DNA of 64,000 nucleotides from Brasenia schreberi (lineage: Eukaryota > Streptophyta > Magnoliopsida > Nymphaeales > Cabombaceae). The notes below the pieces were generated by a model. It worked only from the letters and a program-made list of their open reading frames with translations. It was not told where the DNA came from and ran no database searches. The stretch is from NCBI GenBank assembly GCA_036023115.1, contig JAYKKT010000061.1:18575501-18639500 (forward strand). The letters run 5' to 3'. Numbering within the stretch: the stretch's first letter is position 1; each line of letters begins with the position of its first letter. The position numbers were made by a program, and so were the translations under genes. This document shows positions 19,622 through 31,350 of this stretch, one piece after another.

Positions 19622-22060
19622 AGATTTGGTCCCTGAAATGGGATCGACCTTTAGGGTTGAACCTAAGGAGGAGAGGGCATCGGCGATGCCATTGTCCTCT
19701 CTTCCTATGTGTGTGAGTTTACACGACTAGAAGGATTGGACCAATCGAGTGGCCAACTCGTGATATGGAAGTAGTTTCTCATTACGTACTTGCCAAATTT
19801 TTAAAACCTGGTTTATGACAAGGAGCGAATCTCCAAAGACCTCGATGCATGATGCCCCTAGAGTTTTTGAAATCCTTAAACCTTGTATGAGTGCTTCATA
19901 CTCAACTACGTTGTTGGAACATTCAAAATCTAAGCGGACTGCTATGGGAATCTCGCCCTTTTCAGGGGAGATTAGGATGTCCCCGGCACCAGCCCCTCGT
20001 TGGTTTCGTGCCCCATCGAAGTGCATCTTCCATACATGGTTTTCGAAAGAGTTTGCCAAAATGTGGTTTTGAAAATGGTTTTGCAATATGCCTTCATCAG
20101 GCATTTCGACAAGAGTGGGATATGCGTCCTCTAAGGGGAACTCAGCCACGTAATCTGCTAAGGCTTGCCCCTTAATGGAGATCTGGTGATGGTATTTCAG
20201 ATCATACTCCATTAGAAGGAGTTGCCATTTGCCCAATCTACCCGTGAGAATGGGTTTTTCAAACAAGTGCTTGATTGGATCAAGCTTGGACACTATCCAG
20301 ATCTCATGATCTAGGAAATAGTGCCTGAATTTCTGGCAGGCCCAGACTAGGGCCAAGCACGTCTTCTCCATGGCTTGATAATTTCGTTCATAAGCTAAGA
20401 GAGTTTTCGAAATATAGTAGATGGCATACTCCTTATGGGTGTCATCCTCGTATTGAGCCAACAGGGCTCCTAAAGCATTTGTATGCACGGAGATGTATAA
20501 TAAAAGCGGTTTTCCTTGCTTTGGAGGATTCAAAACGGGGGGATTAACCAAGTATGCCTCCAGTCTCTCGAAGGACTTTTGGCATTCGTCATCCCATAAG
20601 AATTTCGTGCCCTTCCTCAATAGTTTGTTGAAGGGTTTGCATCTAGTAGCCAGATTCGATATGAATCGGTGAACGGATTGTAAGCGACCTTGGAGGCTAC
20701 GGATTTGGGTGAGATTGGAGGGTGGAGCCATGTCTATAATGGCTCGACACTTAGAGGGGTCGACTTCTATTCCCCTTTGGCTTACCATAAAGCCTAGAAG
20801 CTTCCCTGATTCTACCCCGAACACATATTTTTGAGGGTTTAGCTTTACTTTGTAAAGCCTAAGCCTTTCAAAAATCTTTTGTAAACATTCGATATGAGTG
20901 CATCGGGTTTTGGATTTTGCCAAGAGATCATCTACATACACTTCTACAAGCTCATGAATTTGATCATGGAAGATCGTGGTCATGGCTCGTTGGTATGTTG
21001 CGCCGGTGTTTTTCAAACCAAAGGGCATGACTGTATAGCGTACGTGCCCCATGGGGTTGTGAAGGCGGTCTTACCCTGATCTCGTGGACTTAGTTTGATT
21101 TGATTATAGCCTGAATAGCCATCCATAAATGAAAACATTTCATGGTTTGCAGTACTATCGACTATTAAATCTATGTTTGGTAAAGGATAATTATCCTTTG
21201 GAGTGGCTTTATTCAGGTTTCTGAAATCGATGCATATTCGAATTTTCCCATTGGTTTTTCGAACTACAACGATATTTGATAACCAATCAGAATACGCAAT
21301 GGGTTTTATGAATCCGGCTTTTAGCAGATCTTCTAAACCCTCTTTGACTTGCGTGTGTACATTCGGGTGTATTTTCCTAAGCTTCTGCTTTATGGGTTTT
21401 ACACCTGTATCTAAGGGAAGACGATGTTCGACAATGCTGGGATCTATGCCCGGCATGTCTTCATACGTCCATGCAAACACATCTAAATAGGTTCGTAGAA
21501 ATGCAATGAATGCTAACCTTTCGGTTTTATGCAAGCATGCGCCTATTTTGATGGTTTTGGGATTGGAATCATCCCCTAGGTTCACCTCTATGAAATCTCC
21601 TCCTACTGATTGGGAAGGTCTTTCAAAATCGAGAATCTTATGAAATTCTGGGAGCTCAGAAGTGGGATCTTCCTCAAGGGGATCCACTTCTGGGCTTTGA
21701 TCATTCTCGTGGGCTATAGACCCGAAGGAATTTGATGCGTGGTTTTCAAAATGACCTGGTTTTGTACTTGGATTTTCAAGTGATTTCGAAATTTTTGGTC
21801 TGGCTATGCAGACAACGTTTCTTTCGAAATCCTTTTCTTTTGCCAAAGTCTTACCAGGAGCAGCTATGTACAAAATCTTTTTGGTATTTTCCAAATTTTT
21901 GATTTTTTTGGGTTTTTGTAAAACAAGAACTTTGGGAACTATACAAAGCACTCTTTTTTCGAGTTTTTGTTTTCCATTGTTTTTGGTTTTTCTTGTTTTT
22001 TGATTTTTTTGATTTTAAGCTTTTCAAATGTTTTTGTAATTTTAGAAAAGGGATCTTCCG
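19622..22060 (-). pseudogene. pol: Element B RT, RNase H and archaeal-type RNase H
   Basis: In order: Lys-rich linker; SELPEFHKILDFE; RT with SDWLSNIVVVRKTNGKIRICIDFRN and YVDD in VEVYVDDLLAKSK; a connection/RNase H region in which YISVHTNALG replaces the usual acidic YTDAS-type start, so its first acidic residue is missing; then a second RNase H with HFDGARNQRGAG, Glu in VVEYEAL and Asp in VFGDSLLV. The two RNase H domains mark the Tat lineage. A one-base loss near 21036 splits RT (21951-21013 and 21052-19727) and a CAG-to-TAG stop lies at about 19729. Confidence 0.93.
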
Positions 22061-22066
22061 TCATAC

Positions 22067-22080
22067 CTACAAAGGGAAAA
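22067..22080 (-). promoter_or_regulatory. Possible 3' splice acceptor between PR and RT (B)
   Basis: Minus-strand TTTTCCCTTTGTAG, just after the gag-PR stop (22090-22092) and before the RT ORF start codon region. Same place as in A. Confidence 0.35.
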
Positions 22081-22089
22081 CACTACGGG

Positions 22090-23765
22090 TTAGACTCGGA
22101 ATAGGAGATCTAAATCGTAGGTCTCTTCTAAGGCAGGCTCCGGGGCACCCTTGACCCAGGTGGTCACAGGGGGTGGCTCCGGTGGTATTCAGGGAGTATA
22201 GCAGATCCCATATCGGCTTGGATTGGCCCTAGGAAGGATGGGCTCTAGGAGACCCTGGTTCTGTGCCCCTAGACTCTTGTAGGGCATGTAGCCCATGTTC
22301 AACAACATATTCCATGATTTCTTGTTTTTTGAAAAGGTTGAGTATAAATCGTGGTCCTGGAACATGCTGTCGTCCATATTATGCTCGTATGGCTTCTTGT
22401 CCAAGGGCTTTGGAAATAGGGAACGCTTGGGTTTTCCTAGAAGGATTAAAGTCGGGAGGGGGCCTGCTTTGGGCGGCCCCTTCACACATACAACCTTCCT
22501 AGGGTTGTTTAACACGAGCCGAGGTGGCTCAACCATAATTTGCCCCAGGTTAGCCTCATGGGCCTGGGAGCTTGATAAACAAGGGGAGTTTATGATCCCC
22601 TGAAGCTGTGGGTGACTCTCACCTAGGATCACTACGACCTGGTCCCTAAAAGGGATCTTGACACACCTGTGGAAGGTGGATGGCACAGTGCACAAACTGT
22701 GTATCCAGGGCCTTCCCAGCAACAGGTTATAATGGGGGTGGATGTCCAAGACATGGAACACCCCCGTGTGTTCGATCCCTCCCGTTTTCATTGGGAGTTC
22801 GATGGATCGTAAAGGTCTAAACGCATTCCCATCGTATCCAGTGATAACGATGGGGCTTGGGTTCACTGAAGTCAAGGTGACTCCGATTTTGTACGCCACA
22901 TGAAGTGGAAGGATGTTGAGCCCTCCTCCACCATCGACTAGGCACCTGTCCAGAGAGTGGTTGTTTAGAACCACCTTGATATGCAGGGTCTGGTTATGGG
23001 TTTCGTAGGGTCTATCTACATCATCTTCCGAGAAAGTGATGGGCGATTTTGCTCCTAATAAAGCCACTTGGGCAGACAAGGATTCCGGACTTATGTTCGA
23101 ATCAACCTTAGCCCTTTCTAGAATTTTCTCTAATACAAGTCTATGCCTAGGCGAAGTTTTTATAAGCTCTAGGATAGACATGTGAATAGGAATCTTTGAA
23201 AGGTGGCTTTCGAAGTCATAAGGATTTAGGATGACTTTGTCCTTATCTGCTTTTGGCAGAACACTAGGGATACATGCTTTTGAGGGGCCAGGCACACTGA
23301 CCACCTTTTGAGCACCTTGAAGGTGCGGGGGTTGATAGATCCTCCCGGATCTAGTGACTTCCCCCACGACCAGCCTAGGGTTCGCACTAAATTTGGCTCT
23401 AAGGATGAGCTGAGGAGAACCTTGGATTTTTAAAACTGGTTTTACCGGGGTTTCCACTTTTGGTGGTCCCCGAATGATGACTTGGGCGGGCTTCTTGTAT
23501 AGTACAAGAATGGGCGCACAAGTAGGTCGACCAGGTTCTGGTTTTTGCACTAGTTCCTTGGAAATGGTGAGGGTACATACCTCCTTTCCTTTCCCACTGC
23601 CACTGGCGTGTTTGGGAAAGGGTTCCTTGAATATAGCTTGAGGTGGCTCAGGTTTCGCAGTGACCTGGAGCCGACCTTCTGCTATCAAGTTCTTAATTTT
23701 ATTTAAGAGGGAAAAGCAGCGTTTGGTATCATGGCCTTTGAGCCGATGATACTTACAAAATCGAT
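22090..23765 (-). pseudogene. Element B protease and G-patch-like region
   Basis: The 499-codon open part is 23688-22189. It starts with the end of Gag, then GEVTRSGRIYQPPHL, PR motif VDGGGGLNILPLH (DGG where retropepsins have DSG or DTG), LLGRPWIHSL, a proline-rich link and SWNMLLNMGYMPYKSLGAQNQG, which fits a degenerate G-patch. A TGA replaces an Arg/Lys codon after YTP (22189-22191). The ORF would end LFRV-stop at 22090. The protease would cleave Gag-Pol; the G-patch-like piece may bind RNA, as in some retroviral proteases (inference). Confidence 0.88.
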
Positions 23766-24958
23766 TTAAATACCCCCCTTTGAAGTGACTCCTTCGGGGA
23801 TTTCAGGGAGTTCTATCATGCCCTGGGCAAGTAGGAGGTCTAGGACCTCCGACACAGGCTGCCCCAGCGGAGTATACTCCCGTTTTTCAACCGGTTTTTG
23901 AAAATTTCGCTCCCTCTTATTTTCTATCTTTTCAAAATTTTTGGAAGTGCCCACCACGCCTGGATCCACCCGGACATTGGCGATTTTATGGGGCTTTGCC
24001 CCTTTGTCCGTCGTGGGCTGCCCATATGCGATGGGCTTTTCCAAGCGGGTTTTTGGAACGGCACTTCCTTTCCACAAGTGATCGTTTGTCCCTTTTCGCA
24101 AGTTGGTTTCGAAAAGGGAGGCCTTTTTTATCAACTTATGGAAAGTTGAAATCTCATGGAGCGAGAGAAGGGTTTTTAACTCGCTTTTAAAGTTATCTTG
24201 GATGAGCATTACTGCGCATCCTTTGGATATGGGCTCTCGCACTTGGCCCAAAAGCGACCTCCATCTTATAATGAAGGCATGTACGTCTTCGTTCATGCCT
24301 TGCTTTGTATCCCTTAAGGTATTTAGAGTCGGCCTGACTTCTACGTTGTGTGCAAATCTTTGCATGAAGCAGTTCGCTAACTCTTCAAAAGTAGCGAACT
24401 GGCTTAAGTCGTAGGAAGCCAGCCATTTGGCAGCTGTGCCTTTAAGGGATAAAGGGAACCAATACACCCATTTTATCGAGTCCTTTTTCTTCTTATGGTC
24501 TCGACGCGAGAAAAGCTGCAAGTGAGACCTAGGGTCTCCCATGCCATCATACCGATGGAAGTTCGGTATTTCATCGTCATTGTCTGTTTCGTAATCCATA
24601 GGAAGGAAATCAGACAGGGCGTAGTTTCTTTTCTCTTTATTCTGCCCTTTTAGCAACTGCTATAGGGCTTTACGGTCCTTTTGTGTGAAGGACTCGTGGT
24701 ATTGGTTGCCTTCCATTACGAGGTCTCTTTGTGCTTGCGAGGTTTTTCAGATTTCTTTTTAGGCCTTTGTTCACCATTTGATGAACATGAATCGCCTACT
24801 TCAGCCTCTTGGCTGAGAGCATCGATTTTGGCCTCAAACTCCCTTCTCAGGTCCTCGATTTCATCTAGTTTTATTTTGTTTTTGAAAATCCTCCTAGAGT
24901 GAGAACTTGATGTGCATGAGCCTTGGCTCGACACTTCACTTGGATTGGATTTTGACAT
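23766..24958 (-). pseudogene. gag: Element B gag
   Basis: It starts MSKSNPSEVSSQGSC at 24958, with a Ser-rich, coiled-coil-like N-terminus (DEIEDLRREFEAKIDALSQ). It is cut by TAA at about 24716 after a one-base loss. The core, 24656-23766, is Retrotrans_gag: YWFPLSLKGTAAKWLASYDL, FEELANCFMQRFA, GMNEDVHAFIIRWRSLLGQV. A one-base loss near 23780 shifts the frame just before the knuckle (CKYHRLKGHDTKRC in D). Gag forms the particle. Unusable as it stands. Confidence 0.92.
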
Positions 24959-25078
24959 GCTTTTTAAGCTTTTTCAAAATGTCCTAAGTACAAGCAAAGA
25001 AAAATAAGTTAAAAATGACACCTTTTAAAAATTTTCGCAAGACTTCTACTTAAAAACTCGATTTTTGAAAGGCTCACA

Positions 25079-25095
25079 TCCCACCGGGCATGCCA
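25079..25095 (-). promoter_or_regulatory. Primer binding site of element B
   Basis: Minus-strand TGGCATGCCCGGTGGGA, five bases inside the 5' LTR end. D/F has TGGCACGCCCGGTGGGA, G has TGGCACGCCTGGTGGGA and X has TGGCACACCCGATGGGA. I could not assign the tRNA by eye. Confidence 0.85.
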
Positions 25096-25739
25096 ATCTC
25101 TGTAGACGCGCGAAAATCCCCGCTTCTCACCTTTTCAGGGCTCGGAGCGGATCCTCTCGTGTGTCTAAGGCCTATTTATGCAAACAGGGCGTGCCAGCTA
25201 GCTTACCTAAGCTAGCAAAGATATATTTAATACTGACTTCTAATCGTGGCGACTGTGACCAAGTGAGCTCTTGTCGTCGCAGACCTTCTTGCACCGATGC
25301 GCAAGGGTCAGTCTGTACGCTTTGCAAAAATCGAGTTTTGGGAGAGAAAGTCTACGAAGCGGTTCGAGGTGTCTAATTCGGGTCTTTTAGATGCGGTTGC
25401 ATATTTTAGATCACGTGGATTTGCACGTGCCTAAGTCTTTCCTTTTATCCCTTTTTGGGCCACCTAGTTTGTGTGTTATGAACACTCCACTACATGGGCG
25501 AATTCGAGCGGGGCTTGCTTTGATGCAATATGCGTCCTACATCGTGGTATGGCGTAGATGCAATGCAAACTCACGTTACTCCAAAGGGAAAACCCGAATG
25601 TAAAGACAATACTGAAGGGAAATAACCGAAGGGAAATAACCGAAGGGAAATGACTTGAAATATAAATGCCGAAGGGAGATATGTATATAGAGTATGTATA
25701 TGAGCCCTTATTCAGGTCTTGCAAATAAGAGCGAAGGCT

Positions 25740-26100
25740 CAACGTGGGTGCATGCTTGAATTGAAAGACTTACACACACGACATGAAATTAAACCCAAAT
25801 ATAAATTGCAGTATGGCCTTAACTAAGGTCTTGGGAATAAGAGCAAAAGCTCAATGTGTGTGAGTGCTTGAATTGAAGTACTACGCACACGACATGAAAT
25901 TAAACCCAAATATAACTGCAATAGGCCTTGACTAAGGTCTTGGGAGTAAGAGCGAAAGCTCAATGTGTGTGAGAGTGCTTGAATTGAAAGACTTACACTC
26001 ACGACATGATATGAAACCCAAATAGTATAGGTCGGCCCTTACTTGGGTCTTTCAAATAAGAGTGAAGGCTCAATGTGTGTGAGAGTGCTTGAATTGAAAG
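25740..26100 (-). repeat. ~110-bp tandem units in B right LTR
   Basis: The same units as at 14280-14770 but one fewer, so unit number changed after B inserted (or in the last round of reverse transcription). Confidence 0.8.
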
Positions 26101-28132
26101 ACAACACACCCAACTTAAGCAAAACACTACAAAAATGAAAGTATATGTACATACTTATGTATTTGGGGCTGATTAGGCCCGTGTGTGTTCAAAATCGTGC
26201 ACAACTAAGAGAGTGCACGTGTGTGGGTGTGCCAAGCCACGTTATTACAAGCGGGGGGAGACTATGCTCCGTTATTACAACCCCGTATCGAATTGAATCT
26301 CGAGCAAGTATACAACTAAAGACCGAGTTAGGCACTTACTAGTAGCTAGTCCGTAGAGGCCTTGCTTGAGCGTGGGCTTGGCCTTTGCCTTGGGCTGCAA
26401 AAGGGAGCTCCGCGAGGTTGAGCGATAAGAGGTGCTGGCCGGCTGCAAATGGGGCGCGGGAGAGGCACCTTGAAGGTGGCCGGGTGCTAGGGATGGGGTG
26501 CCGGATGCTAAGGATGGGGTGCCGGATGCCAAGGATGGGGTGCCTAGGGAATGTGGCACTAAGGGAGGCTAAGGGAGTACCTAGGGGACGAATATGGCTG
26601 GCGGGTGACTGACCAAAGGGGCAGGTGGTAGTCGGTTGGAGTGGCCGACTAAGGGGACTTGGTGGTGGCGGGCTGCTAGAGTGGCTATGGGTTGAGTATG
26701 GGAAGGAAGCTAGCTAGGTGATGGGGCTAGGTGGTAGTGGGTGTAGTGGGTGTAAGGGAGTGATATGGGTAGGTCTTAGGGAGTCGGATAGGGTGGTCGG
26801 GTGTAGCTAGGGTGGTTAGGTAGTGGCGGGTAGTTAGGTCGGTTGAGGCTTGGCCGAATGGGAGTGGTGGCGGCAGGTGGCTGGTGTTAGGGTAAGGTGG
26901 TGGTAGGGTGGATGGTTAAGAGTGGAGGGGAAGTGGAGAAGAGGTGAAGTAGGGTATGGGGTACTAACCAAGTGATGGGAGGCGGTGGGTGGCTGAGGAG
27001 AAGCTGGGTGTGATGGTGGATGGGGCAGGTTCGGCCGGATGAAGAGGGTGGCGACGGATGGTTGGTCGGCTAGGGCGTGGTGGAGCAGGTGGAGCGAGGT
27101 GGTGGCTGGTGGTGGTGTAGGTGGAAGGTCCGGCTGGAAGTGGTGCAGGCGGCTGGGTTCGGGTGGGCTGGGAAGTGGGGTCCAAGGCTTGAAAACCCGC
27201 CCACTAGGGGGGGGGGGGTTTATAGCCTTTGTGAAGGGCGGTGGGGGTGGTTTTGGGGTAGTGGTTAGGTGGTCTAGGGAGGGTGGTAAGGTGATATGGT
27301 GGGCTGGTATTAGGGTAGGGCCAGATATTTTGTTTTAATGGTTTTGGGGGATATGGTGTGCTAGGTTTAGATGGGGTGGTTTAGTGGTTTAGGGTTTAGT
27401 TAGGTGGGTTGGTTCTAGGGTGAGATTTAGTGAGCTAGGTTAGGTGATTAGGCTAGGATTAGGCTAGGTTTAGGGAAATTAACCTAGGTTTAGGGAAGGA
27501 TTAGGGAAGTGGGTTAGGTGATTAGGCTCAGATTAGGGGTGGATTAGGGTGGAAGGCTAGGATTAGGTGTTTTGGGTTAGGTTTAGGTGAAGGAGCTCTC
27601 TTTGCATGACCCATAGACCTTAACCACATCATGTTGGTGCAGCCCTAGGTTAGGTTTTGGCTAATTACAAGCTTAAACCCACTCAATTAGGCTAACCCAC
27701 ATGATTAACCCCAAACTTGACACACAAGTCAAGCTTAATTACAACCACACTTGATCTTATCCATCCCCACTATCTCTCATGCCCATAATCCCACGTGAAT
27801 TTCAAGTGGGCCCCACCTCCATTTATGAGAAGGTGATATGGGCCATGGATATGGATATTGGATTGGATTTTTGAATCCAAATCCAAATCCAAGTCCATAC
27901 ATGGGTTTGGATTGGGATCTGGATATATATGGTCCAGATCCAATCCAAACTAAACTCTGACTCCTTCGAGCTGTATTCAAAACGAACAGTTTGTGCGGGG
28001 CCTGACAGCATCAGTGCTCCGTCTGCGTTGGGTCTTCGCCAACATGATCGTCCGCCTCTGTTTTCGCCTTCCGGAGATGACTTCAAAGGATGTTTTGATG
28101 ATAACGGGGTCTTGGACGTTCGAGATCCTGGG

Positions 28133-28137
28133 GGTGT
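28133..28137. repeat. Target site duplication of K, left
   Basis: ggtgt, repeated at 30317-30321. The uninterrupted site is visible in the other B LTR. Confidence 0.9.
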
Positions 28138-30316
28138 TGTAGACATGAAAATTCTCATTTCAAAGTTTGTGAAACAAACTTGAAATGAAACTTTCCACCC
28201 CTACGCTTGCGCGAGCGTGCCAGCTAGTTCAAAACTAGCAAATGTTTGTAAGACTTCTAAGCGATTGTGTGCAAGCGGGATCTTTTCACTCACACCTTCT
28301 TGAGCCGATGCTCAAGGGTCAGTGTTGAGCGCTTAGGAATTTCATTTTACAGCAAACATGATTCCCTTTTACATAAACAAGTGTCTTTGAAAAATTTGTT
28401 GAACTTGTGCACTCGGATTCAATACTTGGAAAAACACAAGTTGCTGAAAACAGAGAATTCTGTTTTCAGAGCTATTTTCTAGGGGAGTTTTCAAGGCGTT
28501 ACATACTTCCAAAAATTATCAAAATTTTACCAGACAAATCTGGTAGTGTGGAGAGACTGTAGCCTTTTTCAAATCTGCATTTGGAGCAGTATTGAATCAG
28601 AAACAAATAATCTACTCAGACCACCTCACTGACTCGGAACAACTCTGTTTCAGAAATACAGAAACTCAAAGATGAGTCTGTATCTCTCTGCTCAGAACTC
28701 CGATTTTAATGATTTTGATATTCCTGGAAAGCTATGGATGTTAGCTTTCCAATGCATTAAAAATAAACCAATTTGGACTCCTGTGGACAGAGATATGGGA
28801 CTTTTACCCAACCTCTATTTCAGGAAATCCGACTGTGCAAACAGTGGTGCAGAAATCTGGTCGTTCTTAATATGATTTTATTACGTGGCTGAGCGGCCCT
28901 AAAATCTTGCCAATTTTATTGTGTGTGGAATCAGTGTGCCAAATTTCAAGACAATCGGAGTAAGCATCACAAAATTAAAATTGCGGAAACAGACATATGC
29001 AGAGATGCTGAAATCCGGTTTTCTGTTTTATAAATGTAATGATGCATAACCCACCCGAAATTAAAATGCAACAACCCTTAAAGCAAATTTGCTGGAATAT
29101 AAATGAATGGGAAGTACTTTATAGCTTAGACATAGAGGGGGTTAGAAGTATAGAGGGTATATAGCATATAGGAAGGGAGAAGCATTAAAGCAAACACTTG
29201 GCGTGCATGTGGGTGTATAGTGTTTCATCCACGAAATTGAAATGGCAGCAAAGCTAGATTATTACAACTCGGGGGGAGATGAAACTCCATTAATACAACC
29301 CCATTTAATGAATTGAATGGAAAGGAATGAAACTTAGATTAAGTAAGAAAGGTCTTACACGAGTTTTGGATGCGAAGGACCGGATTTCAATGATGAAGCC
29401 GGTCTTCCTCTTGATGGCCTTCCTTCTTAACTCCTACAAGCTCTCACCTAGCTTCCCCTTCACTAGAAAACGTCCCCCCTTTGCTGAAATTTTCTGCACC
29501 TAGTCTAGCACACACCACCCAAGGTCTCTCTCTTCTCTCCCTTCTCTCTCTTCTCTCTCTTCTCCAAGTTATGGAACCCGCCCCCCCCTCTTGGGCCTTT
29601 TTATAGGCCAAGGGGGGCTGGTTCTAGTGGCTTCTTGTGGGGCGAGTTGGAGCTTTAGCTTGGTGGATTTGATCCACTCCAAACCGGCTTCTTGTAGTTC
29701 TTCATTGAGTCGATTCGGACCAGCCCGTATGGGTTGGTATAGGTGCCATGGCTTGGTGTAGCCCTAGAGCATGCGGTTGGTTTTAAACAACCTTACAATG
29801 TGCAACATGTTTTGTTTGGGCTGATTTCTTTAAACTTCGACCCACTTGAATTCGCTTCTTTCTTTGATTCGGCTCCCACCTCTTGCTTTTGAGCTACACT
29901 TGAAATCTTCTAGAATTGAATGAGCTTGTGACCATGGCCTCGAGTCTTGGTTCCAAGTTGGCCCCATCGGACAAACTTGGTTTGATCGGTCTTGACCTTC
30001 CATTTGGATAAGTTGTTGAATTTGAACTTGATATGCTTCAATCTTCTCCACTTTTGGGAACCAATCTGATTTAACTTGATCCGTATCTTGATACACTTTA
30101 TCTCCTTTCCAAGAATCGAGGCCTGGATTGGGTCTCCGCCTGCTTTGAAACTCATGGGCTATTTGGATTTAAAACCTTTATTTTGAAATATTCTCCCAAA
30201 AGGTCTAAACTTTAAAATTTGGGGATTTTGAATTTAAAGGTTCATAAAGGCTTTAAATTGGCCTTCAAAATTTAGGAGTTTTTGAAAATACTTGAAAAAA
30301 ATTTCGGGTGTTTACA
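28138..30316 (-). mobile_element. Solo LTR K
   Basis: 2179 bp, TGTAGACATGAAAATTCTCA to GGGTGTTTACA, TSD ggtgt. No PBS, PPT or coding DNA, so it is a solo LTR left by recombination between two LTRs. It is shorter than and diverged from the others, with closest likeness to LTR X. It keeps the terminal hairpins GCTAGTT/AACTAGC (28223-28239) and CTTGAG/CTCAAG (28299-28316) and a TATA box near 29596. It is the innermost, hence latest, insertion of the nest. Confidence 0.92.
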
Positions 30317-30618
30317 GGTGTGAATTTGATACAAGAGTTGCTGTGCCGGGCTCGACATGTACTCCAGTTCCGGGCTCTTCTTAGCTCTCCTGGTCCTGTC
30401 TTGATCGGGGCCAAGCCGCTTCGGGGTTTCAAAACATGTTTTTAAAAAGGTTTTTAAAAGCCATATTGTATGTTTTTGAAATACAAAGTTTAAAACATAT
30501 GTACAGGGTTGTCTGGAAGGCTCCTGGGTTTCCAGACTCAAAATAGCCCTTTGGGGCTGCTTTTGCAAAACCAGATGAAATTGAGAAATTCATGGGATTT
30601 CGGGGTGTTTACAAACAT

Positions 30619-31333
30619 CAGGAACCTTTTCAGACAAAGCCCCTTTTGTTGTTCCTCTTGCTGAATTATCTGTCGTTCTTCTACTCTCCATGTCACACTG
30701 GATCTAACGTCTCCTCTTACTTTTACAGGATTTACTCAAATGTGGGCATCGGTGGATTCTTCGTGTGACGACCCAGGGTGGCTTCCACATGTTTCCCTTT
30801 GAACAGCTCTAATTGTGTTCTGCTTCTTTTTACCAGCGTGCAACTTCTTTGTTTTCGGAAGCGTTCTTTCTTGCTTCCATATTTCCTTTCCTTTGATAAC
30901 ATCAACTTTTCCCTCAGGCAATTGATTTCTTTCCGAATATGAACTTTTCTTTTTGGGAAGCTCACTTTCCCTTTTTGATGCCCGCTCTCCTTTTTGGGCA
31001 CTCACCTGCCTTTTCAGGTGTCAAATTGTCTTATAAATGCATGTTTCTTTTCAAACGGCAAATTTAAAACAAATTTATCAACATAAAACTTTTAAAGAAA
31101 CGAAATCCTGCTTTTTCCATGTCGGGGGCAAAATTATCATTTTCATCCAATCTTGTCAAAATTCGAAATTTTCAGAAAGAAAAGTATTCTTTCATCATTT
31201 TAAAGCTTCCATAAAATTTTGGTACCGAAACAACTCGTTTAGTGCCTTTTTCCTTCGAAAACCCAAAATTACCAAAAATAGCTACTTTCCTAAAAAAAAT
31301 AAAAATTTTAAAAGAAAATTTTGGGTGTTTATA
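30619..31333 (-). mobile_element. Element X left LTR, second part
   Basis: Resumes X after the B TSD. It ends TTTTGGGTGTTTATA, where other copies have TTTACA, and is followed at once by the PPT. The frames at 30732-31005 and 31037-31450 are not genes. Confidence 0.8.
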
Positions 31334-31350
31334 GATGCCCCTCTTTGGCA
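31334..31350 (-). promoter_or_regulatory. Polypurine tract of element X
   Basis: TGCCAAAGAGGGGCATC on the minus strand, same as in B, D and G. Confidence 0.88.

Larger units (their letters stand above)
13651..30613 (-). mobile_element. Element B: full-length Tat-like retrotransposon
   Basis: Complete, minus orientation: right LTR (5' in sense) 25101-30613 with solo LTR K inside, PBS, gag, PR, RT, RNase H, aRH, integrase, PPT, left LTR (3') 13651-17131. TSD aacat on both sides. About 14.8 kb without K. The first ~500 bases of the two LTRs differ at about nine positions by eye, so B is fairly young, but every ORF is already broken. It is the most complete autonomous-type copy in the window. 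Confidence 0.92.
25101..30613 (-). mobile_element. Element B right LTR (5' LTR), split by solo LTR K
   Basis: LTR pieces 25101-28137 and 30322-30613, about 3.3 kb together. It matches the left LTR with scattered changes, one 110-bp unit fewer and a ~43-bp loss in the GATTAGG-rich part near 27525. K interrupts it in gatcctgggggtgt. The left LTR keeps the empty site at about 16834-16844. Confidence 0.92.

Noticed and set aside
30732..31005. Lys-rich ORFs (89 codons, two frames)
   Set aside because: They lie in the end of the X left LTR with two overlapping frames of the same composition and no homologue.
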